DNA from: Colius striatus
Taxonomy: Eukaryota > Chordata > Aves > Coliiformes > Coliidae
Assembly: GCF_028858725.1 (NCBI RefSeq)
Contig: NC_084772.1
Span: forward strand, 22,911,094 to 22,975,093
Direction of reading: 5' to 3'
Length of the DNA stretch: 64,000 nt
The translations under genes and the position numbers were made by a program. How positions within the stretch are numbered: the stretch's first letter is position 1; every line of letters starts with the position of its first letter. The notes beneath the pieces were generated by a model. That model ran no database searches and had not been told where the DNA came from. It saw only the letters and a list, made by a program, of their open reading frames with translations. Below, one piece after another: positions 1-12,369 of the stretch.

Positions 1-1130
1 AATTCTTGCAGCCATCTACATTGCATTGTCCATTCCTGATACAGCATCATGTAATTGTGACTCAACAGTGTGAAGTTTCAGTGTCTCTTTTTTTCCCTAG
101 GGTTATGAAGGATATTCTTGAAATGGACTAATGGACATATGTGGAGATGTACGGTCATGAGCACACTACGGTCAATACATGAAGGAGTAGTTGGCCAAGC
201 TGAGAATGGCGAGGATCGGATCACCTTGCCGGACTGCAGCTGGAGAAGATGCTGTGACTAGGTGCAACTCAGCAGCAGAGAAAGTCAATGAGATTAGAGG
301 TTCTTCTCTGGGCTATGCTGTCTAAAGGATAAGTTATGTATCTAGAGGTCTTGCAGGAGGAGCACGGACTGGCACATGGTCGGATGAGATGTGTGAAATT
401 TTACTCACAAGGAGGTAAGTTAAGAATTTGTACATGTTGCTTGCAGTTACATAAGGATGTGAACTGTGGTTGTTTCACAGACTGAAACATGATAAAGGAC
501 TGGAGTGAACAAGAGAGGTCACTTACTATTTAGCAGGTAGATAAGTATTAATGCAGAAAAGGGGAGGTCACCACTTGCACCATCTCTTCAAACAACAGAG
601 TTTGCAAGAAGTGATTCACCAGGGTAAGCCTGGATATAAGCATGGAATACATGAGGGAAAAATCACCTTCCTCATACACCCAGAATGGAAGATTGTCAAA
701 GTTTATAAAGATTTATTCTCTTTCTTGGGATCAGGCACACAATGAATCCTCAAGACCCTGAAGGTAGTTGCTGGGATATAATTGCCATTAGAAGCAAGCA
801 GAACACTGATACACCATAAACATGCCTGGAAAGAGGTGAGGAAGTCAGCGGCTCATGCCTACTTGTCAATATCCACGGGGACAGAGCAGGAAATGTTGGA
901 TTAGTTACATGTGTAAACACCTTAAAACACCTAATGACACAGTAGGGAAGATGAATGTATTTAGTAGGATATGATCAACAAAGAGAGAGCTGGCTGGAAA
1001 TAGCTTATCCACCTTTGCCTTTAAGTACTCAGATAAAGCTGGCTTGGTTACTCACCGGGACACGGTCAGGGTATTTGGCTCGGATTTTTGCCGACTCGAC
1101 ACATCTGTGCTCTGTGAACAAAACTCGTAA
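1..1130. other. Probable GABARAPL2 intron 1, no exon seen
   Basis: I see no coding exon, repeat family or RNA gene here on either strand. Because the first exon of GABARAPL2 lies just to the right and is read leftwards, this stretch is most simply its first intron. The remaining GABARAPL2 exons must lie beyond the left edge. The small open frame at 551-745 has no recognisable features and is probably chance. Confidence 0.5.
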
Positions 1131-2200
1131 TTAGTCATTGCATAGTATCGGGAGTGTCCTACGCTGAGAGGGCAGCGCCCGCAGGAACGGAAGCCTGCGG
1201 GGACCGCGACTGTCCTGCCCGCCCCGAGGGGGTCTCAGCCGCTCGGGGACGCCGTCGCCGGGCGTCGCACTGTCCGCTGGCGAGGGCCACAGGCAGTTGT
1301 CCGTCCAGAAACGAGACGACCGCCTCGGGCAGCCGACCCGGGCACACAGGAGCCGGGAGGCCCCAGGATGGCGACACAGGAGGGCGACGGGGCCGCCGGC
1401 GGGCAGCGCCCGGCCTGGGCCCACCCTTACCCAGCGCATGGTCCTCCTTGAACATCCACTTCATGGTGCGGGCCGGCGGGAAGCGGAGCCAGCGGCGGCG
1501 AGGCCCGTGTGCGGGCGGGCGGGGGCTCGTGCCGGGCGTCCGGGCCTGTCGCTGTCGCGGTCCCTGTCACAACAGCAGCCTCGGCTCGTCGGGCGGGACT
1601 TCCGGCTCGCCCGTTCCCTAGCAACCCCCCGCCGCAGCGCTTCCGGGGGCCGAGGGGCGGGGCTGCGGCTGCCGCGGCTGCGGCGCGCCGGCGGGGCCGG
1701 GCGGCGGGTGGCGCTCGCCCGACGGGCTCCTGGGGCGCTCGAAGCCGCCTCGGGGACTCCGTGGCCCCGCAGGTGCCCCATCTCCGTCCCACTCCTGTTC
1801 CCCGGTGCCCTCCCGCCTCGCCGCAGGCGTCGGCCCCGGAATGCGGTGGCGCGCCCGCACTGGCTGGCGCGCCCGGCCCCGACGTGCGATAGGCGCGTTG
1901 CCCCGTCAGTCTGGCGGCCGCCGTCTCCAGGGTGAGGGCGCTGGCCGAGCGAACGGCTCGCCATGGCTGGCGTGGAGCTGTTCTCGCATCCCGCGTTCCG
2001 CACGCGCTACCGGGCCGGGCTGTGCTCCGGCGCGGCGCTGGCGCTGCTGCTCCTCACGGGGCTCACCTACGTGCCGCCGCTGCTGCTGGCCTACCGGAGC
2101 CACGGTGAGCGCCACCTGACCCTGCCCGCCCGGCGCGGCACGGCACGGCGCCGTCCGGTCCTGAGGCCTCGCGCTGTCTCTGCCTGCAGGTTTCTGGTTG
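1130..2200. promoter_or_regulatory. CpG island, divergent promoter of GABARAPL2 and TMEM231
   Basis: The base composition changes sharply near 1130 to very GC- and CpG-rich DNA and returns to ordinary composition after about 2300. The two start codons, 1464 on the minus strand and 1963 on the plus strand, are only 498 bases apart and point away from each other. There is no TATA box. This is the usual layout of a shared CpG-island promoter, and the same two genes are head to head in human. Co-regulation is inference. Confidence 0.8.
1431..1464 (-). CDS. GABARAPL2: GABARAPL2 exon 1 (ATG8-family protein), partial
   Basis: Read on the minus strand, the ATG at 1464 opens a frame encoding MKWMFKEDHAL, which is the start of GABARAPL2/GATE-16 except that alanine replaces the serine of the human protein. 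After 11 codons plus one base there is a consensus donor GTAAGG (1430-1425). The phase-1 end fits the next codon, Glu, starting with G. GABARAPL2 is a ubiquitin-like modifier of 117 residues that is conjugated to phosphatidylethanolamine on autophagosomes and also acts in intra-Golgi transport. Only this exon is in the window. The identification rests on 11 residues, but these are distinctive and the neighbour is the expected TMEM231. Confidence 0.9.
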
Positions 2201-5200
2201 AAGCAGAGCGCGTACCTGGAGCAGCCCGCGGTGCGCTTCCGATACGAGGTGCTCTTCGTGGCCACCACCGGGCCCGGCCCAGGCAGCTTTTTGGCGTGGA
2301 GCACGTTCCCAGCGTTCAACAGGCTCCAAGAGGACCGGCTGCGAGTCCCACTCCTGTCGGTGAGTCTGCCTGGCGCGGGGCTGGAGAGCGGGACCGGGTG
2401 GCTGCGAGCACAGCGCCGTGGGCAGGTGGCCTATCGTGCGCTGCTGCCTTGCAATAACAGCAGCTTCTTGCAAAGCCTCGTGCCTCGCAGCAAAATTCGC
2501 TTGGCACAAGTGATTTTTAACCAATCCACTTTTACTTCCTCTCAATGATTATAAGAGTATATATATATATGAATCACAGAATCATTTAGGTTGGAAGAAA
2601 CCCTTAAGGTCATCAAGACCAACCATTAACATGATGAGACCAAGTCCACCGCTATACCATGTCCCTAAGTGCCACTGGTGGTTTGCACGAAGGCATCAAT
2701 TTACTTTCTTCACATCAGTTGTGCCCTGCTCTCTGCACGATCTGAAGCGTGCAGCAGTTGCTAGGTTGCCTCTCCTTTTGAAAGCAGGTATGTGTTTTCT
2801 AAAGCACCTAGTTTCTCCCCTGTAGATATTGAACAGTGGCAGTTATTTTATGCATTTCCTCTGTTATGAGTCCTGTTATGCATGCAAATAGCTGAGATAC
2901 TGGGCATTTGTGGCACAGAAGTGTAGCAAGCCTTGGCTCACAGGCAGGAATTGACACACATGCCTATAAGACGCAGGCTGCAGTGGCAAGAGGTAAAAGC
3001 CTGACTATCTGTCACACATTCGCACAGGACGTGACAGAAGATCCAACACTAAGGCATGCTTTGTAGCAGGCAGAAGAGATGGTTGGAATGGCACAGGGCA
3101 GAAGAGACCTTGATGAGACCATATGAAACCTTGTACGATAGACAAAATTGCAGGCATCTTGCTCATCTCTAGTTCTGTGTCTATGAAATCAATAAGCTTT
3201 TTATTGCTTTCCTAAATATGCAGTTTATTTGCTTCTTTCATGTCTGCATGCTGCAGTTAGGGAGATCACCTGGAGTTTTACCTTTTTTTGATTGTCTTTC
3301 TAACAGAAGTTCTCATCTTTAAAAATTATTCTTGTAGACTAGAGAGGAAGACAAAAATCAAGATGGCAAAATGGATCAGTTGCATTTTAAATTGGAACTT
3401 CCTCTACAACCTACGGAGCATGTAGTTGGTGTTCAGCTGATCCTGCTCTTTTCCTACCAGCTTAACGTGAGCATTTTTAGTTTTATTTGTTGTGACCTAT
3501 AGACCCAGCGTAATGTTCCAGTAGTGATTATGCAAAAGCTGAAAGAACTTTCCCACACCTGCAACTTCTATCTAAAAGATTTATTTTGCTAACAAATATT
3601 TACTGTTGTCCTCCTCTGCCAGGTCACTCCTAGCCTCGCTCGGTTGCGTGTTTTGATAGGTTTTACACAGAATCACAATTTTATTAGATTTTCCTTTTTT
3701 TTTTTTTAAGCTGTGTATTCCTTTGGACCGTAGTGCAGCATGGAGGACAGAGGTGCGTGACAGTGACTATCAGCGTGTGTGGCACCAGGAAATAACTGAG
3801 AGTCTTGCAGTAGGCAGAAAGATGTGCGTTCTTACGTAGTGCTATGTCTTGACATAAGCAGTTAGCTTTCTGAGGTGGAGGGACGGGCTGTCGAGCTCCA
3901 TAGATTTTGCTTACTTAACAGCTGTTGAAGCTACAGTAATCATCTGCCAGGATCTTCTGTATCTTGTAACTGTGAGGGGGATGAAGGTGTTACAGGGAGA
4001 CAGAAAAACAAAATTCTGCTACCATTGAATCTCAAGTGGCAGTGCACATAATACACAGCAGCGAGCAAACCACTAGCACGCAGAGAACCCTTGGATGCAT
4101 CTGCAAGGAGCAGTAGCATAGATCTGCATTGGATGCAGCTGCACAGACAAGAAGTTGTTTTACTGGGGGCAACAGGCTTCATTTATCCAAGAGACTCTTG
4201 CTGACTGTGGATGGACGAGCTTAGCAAGCATAGCTGTGTGGTGTCAAAAACATTCTTAAATCTGTGAGGCCCAGAGGAAAGGCCCAACAGTTCTAAATTT
4301 GCACTGAAGAATTAGGTCAGTGATTAGTGAATGAGATAATTTTCCTTCAGGTTGTGAGATTGATAAGGACTAATGAACTGCCTCATTTGGTCCTCATTAC
4401 AGAGCAGGAGTCCGTAGCTGTCTTTGACCGCAGAGTATTTTAAAGCGTGTTTCCAGTGAATGTGTTCAGTCAGCTCGCTACTTTTCATGTGTTACGGCAT
4501 CAAATCTTTCAAGTCATTAGCCACAGGTTGTTGGACTTCAGTGAATTTCCTGTGGAACTTTGGTTTATAAAGCTAGGTAGCTAACAACTAAGGTAGTTGG
4601 TTTTGAAAAGTATTTAATAATTCTTATTTGTTGGTCCCTTGTTTAGACTATTGTGGTGATCTGAAAGTCAGGAGTCAGGAAAAGAGTAAATCTGTGCAGA
4701 AAATCTGAGACAGAGGTAGAAAAGTGTCCTGTGTTCCCTGTGCCCCGCCCCCTCCAGCTGACCCCCTAAATTATCTTTTTTTGTGTTTCAGAGAATGTCT
4801 ACGCTTGTGATGCAGACCATGGCTTTTCTTCAGTTTTTTTCTCCCGTGCCAGGTTCTCAGCTCTATACGAATGGAGACCTGAAATTGAACCAGAGGCAAT
4901 TACTTAAACACTGTGGACTCGATACCAGATACAATGTGAGGAAACTTTTTTTTTTTTTCTTTCCCCGTCAACTTCACCCCATCTTTATCCTGCTGGTACC
5001 TGAGGTGACACCCTAATTATTTGCGCTCCGCCACAGAGTGGACCCTAGAACTTTGGAACTGATATTTTCTTGATAGGCTGGAAAGTGGAAGAGGTTATTC
5101 CGCTGAGATGTTCAGGCTGATGTTTATGTGCATTCCTTCAAGGGCACGGTTACTTTGCGTGAGAAACTCGGTCAAATTACTTTCTTGAAGAGTGGACAAA

Positions 5201-6591
5201 TAATGCAAGTATTCCCTCATTATAACAGGTGTCTGTGGTCAATGGCACAAGTCCTTTTGCGAGTGACTATGATCTAACAAACATCATTGCAGCATATTGG
5301 GATAGAAATGGTAAGCCTGAATGTGTAGCTGCAAATTACAGGACAGCAGTAGTTCATGTATTGGCAGCTGTTCTGTGAGGATTTGTATTAAGACTGAAAA
5401 GCCCTTTAACTTGGATGTTTCTTTTCCCCATTTTAGTGACAACAGTCTTTTCAGATCCCAACCCTATTTGGATGACTGGAAGAGCAACAGATACACCATT
5501 TATCATTAATGCCACTATTCGTTACCCAGTGGAAGTTATCTTATATCCTTTGAAAAAGCGCATAAACTGTGACATAACCAGGTTGCATTGTTTGGGCTTC
5601 ACATACAGTCCAAATGAAAACTTTTCTTCTATGCTGGTTGCTAAACTTTTCCTTTGTTAATTAAGCAAATGCTGTAGTTCTGGAGTTTACTGAATACCAA
5701 TTTGCCCATTCCTCCAGATGGCTCTGCTTGCAAAACCATTTTCTGACTTTCTGTGATGAGAACAAGTGTTGCTTTTTCAGCCTTACTAACCTGGCCTCTA
5801 AGGCAGTTTCTTAGCCACTGACAGTGAATATCCTTAGTAAGTCTTGCTTGGTTCCTGCAGTACCTGCATAGATGCCACTAGCAAAGCAGGATACTGTATT
5901 CTGTGACCTAAAGGTAATAATTAGAAATCTGTACGCAAGCTGAGCTCACCAAATAATCCCACCCACGGCAGATGTGGCAAATCTGTTACCCGAACAGACA
6001 GACCCAGCAGGGTGTTTTTTTCCTGAAAAATAATTCTTGGTTCATTATGTTAACCACCAATTTTCTCAGACAGGAACAAGCCTGCATTCAAAAGAACCTG
6101 TACAGAGCACTCTTCTAATGAGGTTGTTTAACTTCCTGAGTATTGCCAGTAACTACTTTCTGTTGAGTCAGGGACGCAGTAGGCACTTTCCATGAGATTG
6201 ATTTCATGTCTTCTAGGACAGACATTCTCTACAGCATTTGTTATATACTATGGTAGAAGGCTTTTAGGGGGTTCTGTGGTTCAGAGGCCTTGCATTTGCC
6301 ACATAAACTGATGTGTAACAAGTTTTGTGCCTTTCCACCTGAGTTCTTTTGTTTAGTTATTGTTAGAAGCTCCTTCATTAACACTCCTTGACTTTCTTTA
6401 AATATCAGCCAGGATTTTGGGAAATGATAAAATTTGCCTGGATCCAGTATGTCAGCATTCTCCTCATCTTTCTTTGGGTGTTTGGTAGGATTAAAATGTT
6501 TGTATTCCAGAATCAGGTGTTGGCCACAACTCCAATATCATCAGTTCTGCCAGCGTCTCCAGTATTGTCCTACAAACAGCACCAGTCCTGA
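1963..6591 (+). CDS. TMEM231: TMEM231, complete seven-exon gene
   Basis: Exons: 1963-2104, 2190-2359, 3338-3466, 4792-4935, 5229-5310, 5437-5542 and 6402-6591. The first five introns are GT-AG. The sixth begins ATATCC and is treated under its own entry. The joined frame totals 963 bases, giving 320 residues, close to the 316 of human TMEM231. A membrane segment lies at about residues 19-43 and a second at about 268-286. The part between them faces outside the cytoplasm and carries a possible glycosylation site (Asn200, NGT). TMEM231 belongs to the B9/MKS complex of the ciliary transition zone, which gates membrane proteins into the cilium. Human mutations cause Joubert and Meckel syndromes. 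Conserved stretches include [29 protein letters not shown] and IRYPVEVI. The extreme C terminus (after VFQNQV) diverges from mammals. The start is chosen because it opens the conserved ELFSHP motif. Confidence 0.96.
2572..2690 (-). repeat. CR1 LINE 3' end, minus orientation
   Basis: The sequence beginning AATCACAGAATCATTTAGG and continuing through a TTGGAAGAAACC-like block is the reverse complement of an avian CR1 3' terminus. The right boundary is uncertain because the copy decays. It lies in TMEM231 intron 2. Confidence 0.85.
5543..6401 (+). other. TMEM231: U12-type intron 6 of TMEM231 (AT-AA or AT-AC ends)
   Basis: Exon 6 ends inside the codon after VEVI, and the next bases are ATATCCTTT (5543-5551), a perfect match to the minor-spliceosome AT-type donor. 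No GT donor fits there. Near the 3' end TCCTTGAC (6385-6392) matches the U12 branch site. Ending the intron at 6401 (terminal AA), 10 bases after the branch adenosine, keeps the frame and gives [13 protein letters not shown] with no length change against human TMEM231. Ending at the AC of 6392 also keeps the frame but adds three residues and leaves the branch site too close. The ordinary AG at 6407-6408 shifts the frame into a stop. Confidence 0.8.
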
Positions 6592-6755
6592 GGAGGTGCC
6601 TGAGAATGCTTTAAAGAAAGGCGGTTCAAAAACACATGCCTTTTATTCTCTACACTTTTTACTTTGGATGATCCGAACTTTGTAAGTATGATCCAAGGAT
6701 GTTCTGTTTGCGCTTCCTTTTTAAAAATACATGTTCATTAATTTGTTTCTCTGGG

Positions 6756-6761
6756 AATAAA
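6756..6761 (+). terminator. Poly(A) signal of TMEM231
   Basis: A canonical AATAAA lies 165 bases after the TMEM231 stop codon, followed by a T-rich stretch from 6775. It is the first strong poly(A) signal downstream and gives a short 3' UTR. Confidence 0.7.
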
Positions 6762-6791
6762 GTTTTATGACCGATTTTTTTTTAAATAGTT

Positions 6792-9480
6792 TTGACAGTT
6801 ATAGAAGAAAGTAGTTATTTTTATTGTAACCAGAACACTTAAAAAACTGATAGAGAGCAATGAGTGCATTACCTCAATTTTGCTGAACATTGAAGACTGA
6901 AAATAATATATTAGTAGCAAGAATGTAAGCCATTTTTACTATTTTGTAAATTAATTCACGTCTGAGTTAAGAGTTCTGTCGAGCTATTTCTAAATTTGCA
7001 ACCTGCTTCTGTTAGGGGGTCGAACTAGATGATCTCTAAAGGTCTCCTCCAACCCCGACCCTTCTATGATTCTATGAAATGCATTTATGTCTGCTACAAA
7101 AGGAAAAAATATAAAGACTGTGAAAGAATGTATTGGTGAGTTAAGGTCAGAGCCATGTTTCTGTAACTGTGGGTATGCATGCTCACCAGTTTAGTTATCG
7201 AACTGGATGATGGATAAATTGATGGCTGATATGAGAAACTGGGTTGCGAGTGATAGGGTCGGGCCCTCTGCACCATCAGTTACTATTGGCATTGTTACTG
7301 CGGCACTAGATGATGAATTGTAAATAGTAAAACAGAGAAGCTTGTATACATTTACAGAAAACTTAACAAAAAATAAAACCTATCAGAGATGTTTCAGAGT
7401 TCCAAAGCAAGTGAATAATTACTTTCAGAATGTAAATGATAACTTAAAACTGATAAAAATCAAATCAAGCACTGCAAGACTATGTCCCTCATTCTTACTG
7501 GAGGTGTTGGTGGTAGGGAAGATTATTTAATTTTACTTTCTCTTTCTGGGCTTTTTATGCCAGACAAACTTAAAACGGAAAACAACAAAATTTCCATTAT
7601 GTTTTCGGTTTTGTAGTTAAGATTTAATTCTAGCGAAGCAGTGTTTCGGCAGGGGAGAGCCTCAACCAAATCTGGATGCTCACTAACAAAATTCTTAGGA
7701 TGCAAGTGCAGCTATCAAATATGAAGGGGCAAGTACAGCAGTAGGTTTTATCTCTCGTCCTCTAGAATTCAAGATCTTGTCAGTTAGAGACCTGCCTATT
7801 CCTTTTTCTTTTCTCCTTCCCCAAACACCCAGCTTCTTTTTTGAACTGCTGTTCAAACTTTGTAGTCTTGCAGCTTGCCTTTCTACCCAGTTTTACATGC
7901 TGGATCAACTCCAGGCTATTCTTCAATGCAAGTGAAACATAAATGTGGGGAGCCACGTCTCGGTTATTCAACATGCTTTTGTGCTTGTGAAACACATGTG
8001 TTTACATGTGAATTGTAAACGACTGCAAGGACCATTCGCCGTATGTACTATTTATTTATATATATGTAAAAAACCCCGGTGTGTAAGTTGGTACAGACTT
8101 TGGAAATACCTGGAAGCTGTACCTGGCAACTTAGGACTACTGATAATTGGTTTAACATCTGAGTGCATAGAGTCAATGCAACTGTCTGCTGCTTTTCAAT
8201 GTTTCTAGGCACTGCATAGGATAAACAAATGGACCCATGAGCTCATTTCCCCCAATATCTCCAGCTGATGTGCATCTGGTTTGCTGTAGTCTGAGCTCTG
8301 CTCCCCTGCAGTGTGTGACTGCGTGAGTCAGTTCAGGGAGTTCATTATGGTGAAGATAATTTACACAAATATATGCACTTCTTCAGACAAGTCAGTTTCC
8401 CTAGTCAACTCGGTATGCGTCTGTACAAGCATTAGGGTGGGCATAAGCAAGGGACGGAAATCTGTGGAGACCACAGAACCCCGTTTTCAGGGTTTGAGCT
8501 GTGGTACTCCCACAAAAACGGAATGTCTAACTCCTCCCCCAGATGAAGGGGAGCCTACTTAAGTTAGCAACTGGAACGTGAAAGGCGGTAACACCAGGAA
8601 ACAACAATAACACTTGGAAACTTCATTATCACTTACCAAACTTTCTCTCCTGTTGTATCCTTAAGTTGTGACAAATGGCACTACTCAGAGCAACAGTTCA
8701 GTGAATGCATGAGAGAGAAGAAATGGTGAATAAGTTTAGTTCAGAAAATAAAACTATCCTTATGTTCCATTTTCTGCTAGAAGGAAAAAGGTGTAAAAAA
8801 TCCTCTGTGGTACTTTAATTGCTTGCAGGTGGCTTGTAACTGTTTAGTATAGTATGAAGCAATCCTCCTATTTCTTTTGAAAGGAACGGCTTTCATGACC
8901 GGAACTAATACCTGAATGCAGTTTAAAAGCAGCAGTAAAGGCAGATGTGACTACAGCAAGGAAAAAAACCCGGTTTGTGATGCCACTCCCGTGGCATATT
9001 TCATGGTTCATAGTTCTGACTCCTTTCTCAACCTTGGCGAGGCATTCCACTCCTGTAAGTTAACCAAGCCATAGCAAAAAAGAAATGTAAGATTTTGGGT
9101 CTGTAACAATAAACTAAAGTATGACGAAAAAAAAATATACCCAGGCATCCACTGCAGCTAGCATCAAAGGAGCTTGAGGAAGGAGTCTTTCTCGGAAGGC
9201 TTTCTGTAAGGACTCGTACTTAGCTTGCTAAGCAACCGAAAATTAAATAAAAAAGAGAAAGGAAAAACTGCTACACTCCACGACAGTGCTACTGCACAGA
9301 TCTTCGGTGTACACACATGCCCAGCGAGTGATCTTTGTGTAGTTCTAGGTGGAGGCATGTTAGGATTAAGGAGTTCTGGTAGGGGCTCTGTAAGGGGGGA
9401 AAAGTCATGTGCAAAAAGTAGGAGTGCTGCAGGAGGTTGGTTTGGAGTTTTTTTAAGGCGGTGATGCTGGGATGAAAGAA
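6792..9480. other. Intergenic, no gene recognised
   Basis: AT-rich unique sequence between TMEM231 and the CpG island at 9.5 kb. Apart from one CR1 fragment I see no exon, RNA gene or tandem repeat. The short open frames here lack recognisable motifs. Confidence 0.6.
7008..7078 (+). repeat. CR1 LINE 3' end, plus orientation
   Basis: A run from GGGGTCGAACTAGATGATCT through CTCCTCCAACCCC to the tail CTATGATTCTATGAAA is the diagnostic 3' end of a bird CR1 element with its terminal 8-bp-type repeat. Confidence 0.9.
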
Positions 9481-9489
9481 ACCACCTCT

Positions 9490-10350
9490 CCTTTCTTAAT
9501 CGGTCATGCAGCCGCTTAGCGAGGGTGGGACTTTCTGCCTCTCCTCGCACGAGCAGGCGGGATGCGGCTGCGCCGAGCGCGGGCCCGGTGCGGCAGCTGC
9601 GGCAGGCGGGCGGGACGCGCTGCGGGGGCCGCGGAGGGGCCGCCGTGAGGCCGCCAAGAGATGCAACGGGACTTCTCCGGTGAGACGGCCGGGACCCTAC
9701 GGGCCGGGCGGCGTCTGCTCGCGGCGCAACACCCGAGCCGCGGGCAGGAGTTTGCAGGAGGCCCTCGGCCGTCTGGGGCGGCGGGGTGAGCCCGGCTGCC
9801 TCGCCGGTCCCCTTGAGCGGCCTGGTGCCGTGTGTGTGCGTGCCCGCGCGTCCTACCACGCTCTGCTGCGTGCGCTGTGCCGCGCTGGGCGGGGCGGCCG
9901 GCCGAACCGCCTCTGCCGGACTGCGCCTTTGCCCGGGGATGCTCCGTGTGCGGGGCGGATCGCCTCCTGCCCGAGCTCCTCCCGCTGCCGCGGCGCCTTG
10001 GCCACGTCTGAAAGCGGCTCATTGTCTCCGTGGGCAGCTCCGATCCGCGGCGGTGCCGGCTGGCGGCGGGAAGGTACGGGCAGGCTGCGGGCGGGGGGTG
10101 GCTCTGGTAGGACGGGGTTAGCTCCCGCATGGTTCACCGTCCAAGTCGACGAGCTGGGCGATGGCCGACCTGCGTCAGGTGTCTGACAGCGGTGTTTACG
10201 ACCGCTTGCGCTGCGTTCCAGGGGATGCTTTCTGGCCGTTCACACGCGCCCTTACCGTGTTGGGGCAGTAGCGGTCACAGCGATTGCGGCGCGCGGCCGA
10301 CGTCGCGCAGCCCGAGCCGGACGCTGCCTCAGGTGTAGACAGTTGTTGAC
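9490..10350 (+). promoter_or_regulatory. Unassigned CpG island, possible CHST5/6 promoter
   Basis: A sharply bounded, CpG-dense block stands between AT-rich flanks. Within it ATGCAACGGGACTTCTCC is followed directly by a strong donor, GTGAGA (9680-9685), as expected for a short first exon. No protein match is apparent for the frames in the block. The next gene on the right, the CHST5/6 sulfotransferase at 16.2 kb, needs an upstream non-coding exon because its coding exon starts at a splice acceptor, so this island is a good candidate for its start site. A separate non-coding gene is the alternative. Confidence 0.55.
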
Positions 10351-12369
10351 AGAGGTAAGGCTGTTGAAAATTAGTCTTTTTTTCCTACTTCCCACTCCTG
10401 CCCCCGCCTTTCTTCACCTCCCCCGCCCCTAGAGACACGGCTGGTTCGGGTTAAGGTGGTTTTGTTTGCTGGAGGTAGATGGTGAAATCAGGTGCTTCAG
10501 AAAACATTTGTCTCAGTTCCGGAAAATCCCTTACTATTTTCTTACTGTGTCCTGTCTCTGTTTCTAGGTGAAGCTGACACACTAGACCAAAGAATTTGTC
10601 GTTAGTTCTTAGTTGCGGAGATCGCTTGGGTGGGGCACACAGGGCACACCTCAGCCCCTTCACCCTCAGACTATTTGAATTTGGGGACGTTCTTGTACCA
10701 GTGCAAAATCTCAAATAAATGGAGTAGCACTGTGTCTCTTTGTCACCCCAGTTTTGCAATCCTTACAAATAGTTTAAATTCCTGACAAAAGTTGGAACTG
10801 AGCAGACTTTGTTTCTTGAACACCGTTAGTTTCAGTAGCTGATAACACTTTATCATCTTCAGCTGCACGGTGAGGAGAAATAGGTGGTGTTGGGCAGTGC
10901 TTCAACACTCACGGTTTGTTCAGGCTGGACAACTTTATCTGACTCCAAACAGGATAAAGAAAGAAACAAAAATGCCCAGTATATTTTTAAAAATATTTTT
11001 GTGGTCCTATCATGGAATCAATCATATATATGTTCCATTGTATTGTGGAGTATTTAAACATGAGGATTACTCTTCTCGTTTTCCACTAAATTGTAAGTGC
11101 GAGTACATTTTCAAAACCTAAATTAACACCATCATATGAAATGCCTATATAATGTTGTGATTCTAAAGGTCTGATTACGGTACATTTACCGTTTATTGTT
11201 ATTTTTGTTGCAGTTTCACTGCTGTGTTAAAAATTAAGCTTATTAATTATTTCAACTATTCAGCAATGATCAGCTCTTAGACTTTCAATTCTTTTTGAAG
11301 TACCAGTGGTTATAGAAGGCACCCTCCAAACTAGCTTTTTCTTTCCCCGTTCAAAGACTAATCTACATGTCATTGTTGATACACTAAGCTTTTGCTGTGT
11401 TAAGGTGTGTCATTTAAAGCTGTGGAAAAACACTAGGAAGTGACATTTTGTCAGCCGTGGGATTTATAGCCAGAATTACTAATGATAATTGTTGTGCATT
11501 TTTCTTGGCTCAGCTTTGTCACATTCCTGCATACTACTTTTTTGAGCAGCAAAGAATGTTTCTTTAGCTCGTAGAGGCCATTCTGGTGGTGCAGTGTCAT
11601 ACGGGTGAAGTACGCATGAACATTTTCAGGTGGTCCTTGCTCTGTTTATCACCTCATGCACAAACGTTTTCCTGTTAATTTCCTGTTAATTCTATAAAAT
11701 GCATGACAACGTTTAACATTCTTCTCACAGTCAGTGCTGAGGTGTTAATTATGGGTACAGAAATGATATATATGCTCACATGATTTCTCTGAAAGTCAGC
11801 ATTTAGTTTATGACAAGCATACAGGAAAGTCATTTTAACGCTAGGAAAAGGTTGAGCACGTAATATAGCTTTAGACATTCATTCTTCAGTGGAACAGATC
11901 AATCTGTGAAATTAATTGTCTGTTTTTCCATTTTGTGTGAGTTAACGTACTCTCCCTGTAATATCTAAAGATGTTGGCTTTGAAGGCGCTGCATAAACTG
12001 TTTTAAATGAAAGCATGTTGCAAATTTTCTCAGTCTCAAAATGGCCGGGGAAGACTTTGACAAAGATGGCTAAGATTCAGTTGCTCAGAAATCATTCTAG
12101 AGGAGCAAGTACCTGTCTTCTCTTGGTTGTTTTGGTTTATTCCAGATAGATTTTTCAATGTTCCTGCCACAGACCCAGACCTGTTTGTTCTGAGGGAGTC
12201 TTTCATCTTAGCTTTTTGTCACAAGCTCAGAAAGCCTATGTTTCTTCATGGCTGTAATGTGAGGCACTCGCTTTCTGTCTTTATATAGTCTTTCTAGTGT
12301 GCCAGAAAAAAAAAATGAGCCACATGCTTGTTGTAAGAATTTCCAGTAGAACTTCTCCTGGTGAGTCCT

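Noticed and set aside
1154..2545. Numerous overlapping frames of 100-212 codons on both strands
   Set aside because: CpG islands lack stop codons by composition; only the GABARAPL2 and TMEM231 exons have homology and splice signals.
9164..10186. Frames of 204-231 codons at the 9.5-kb CpG island
   Set aside because: No recognisable motif, several registers open on both strands, and explained by GC-rich composition.
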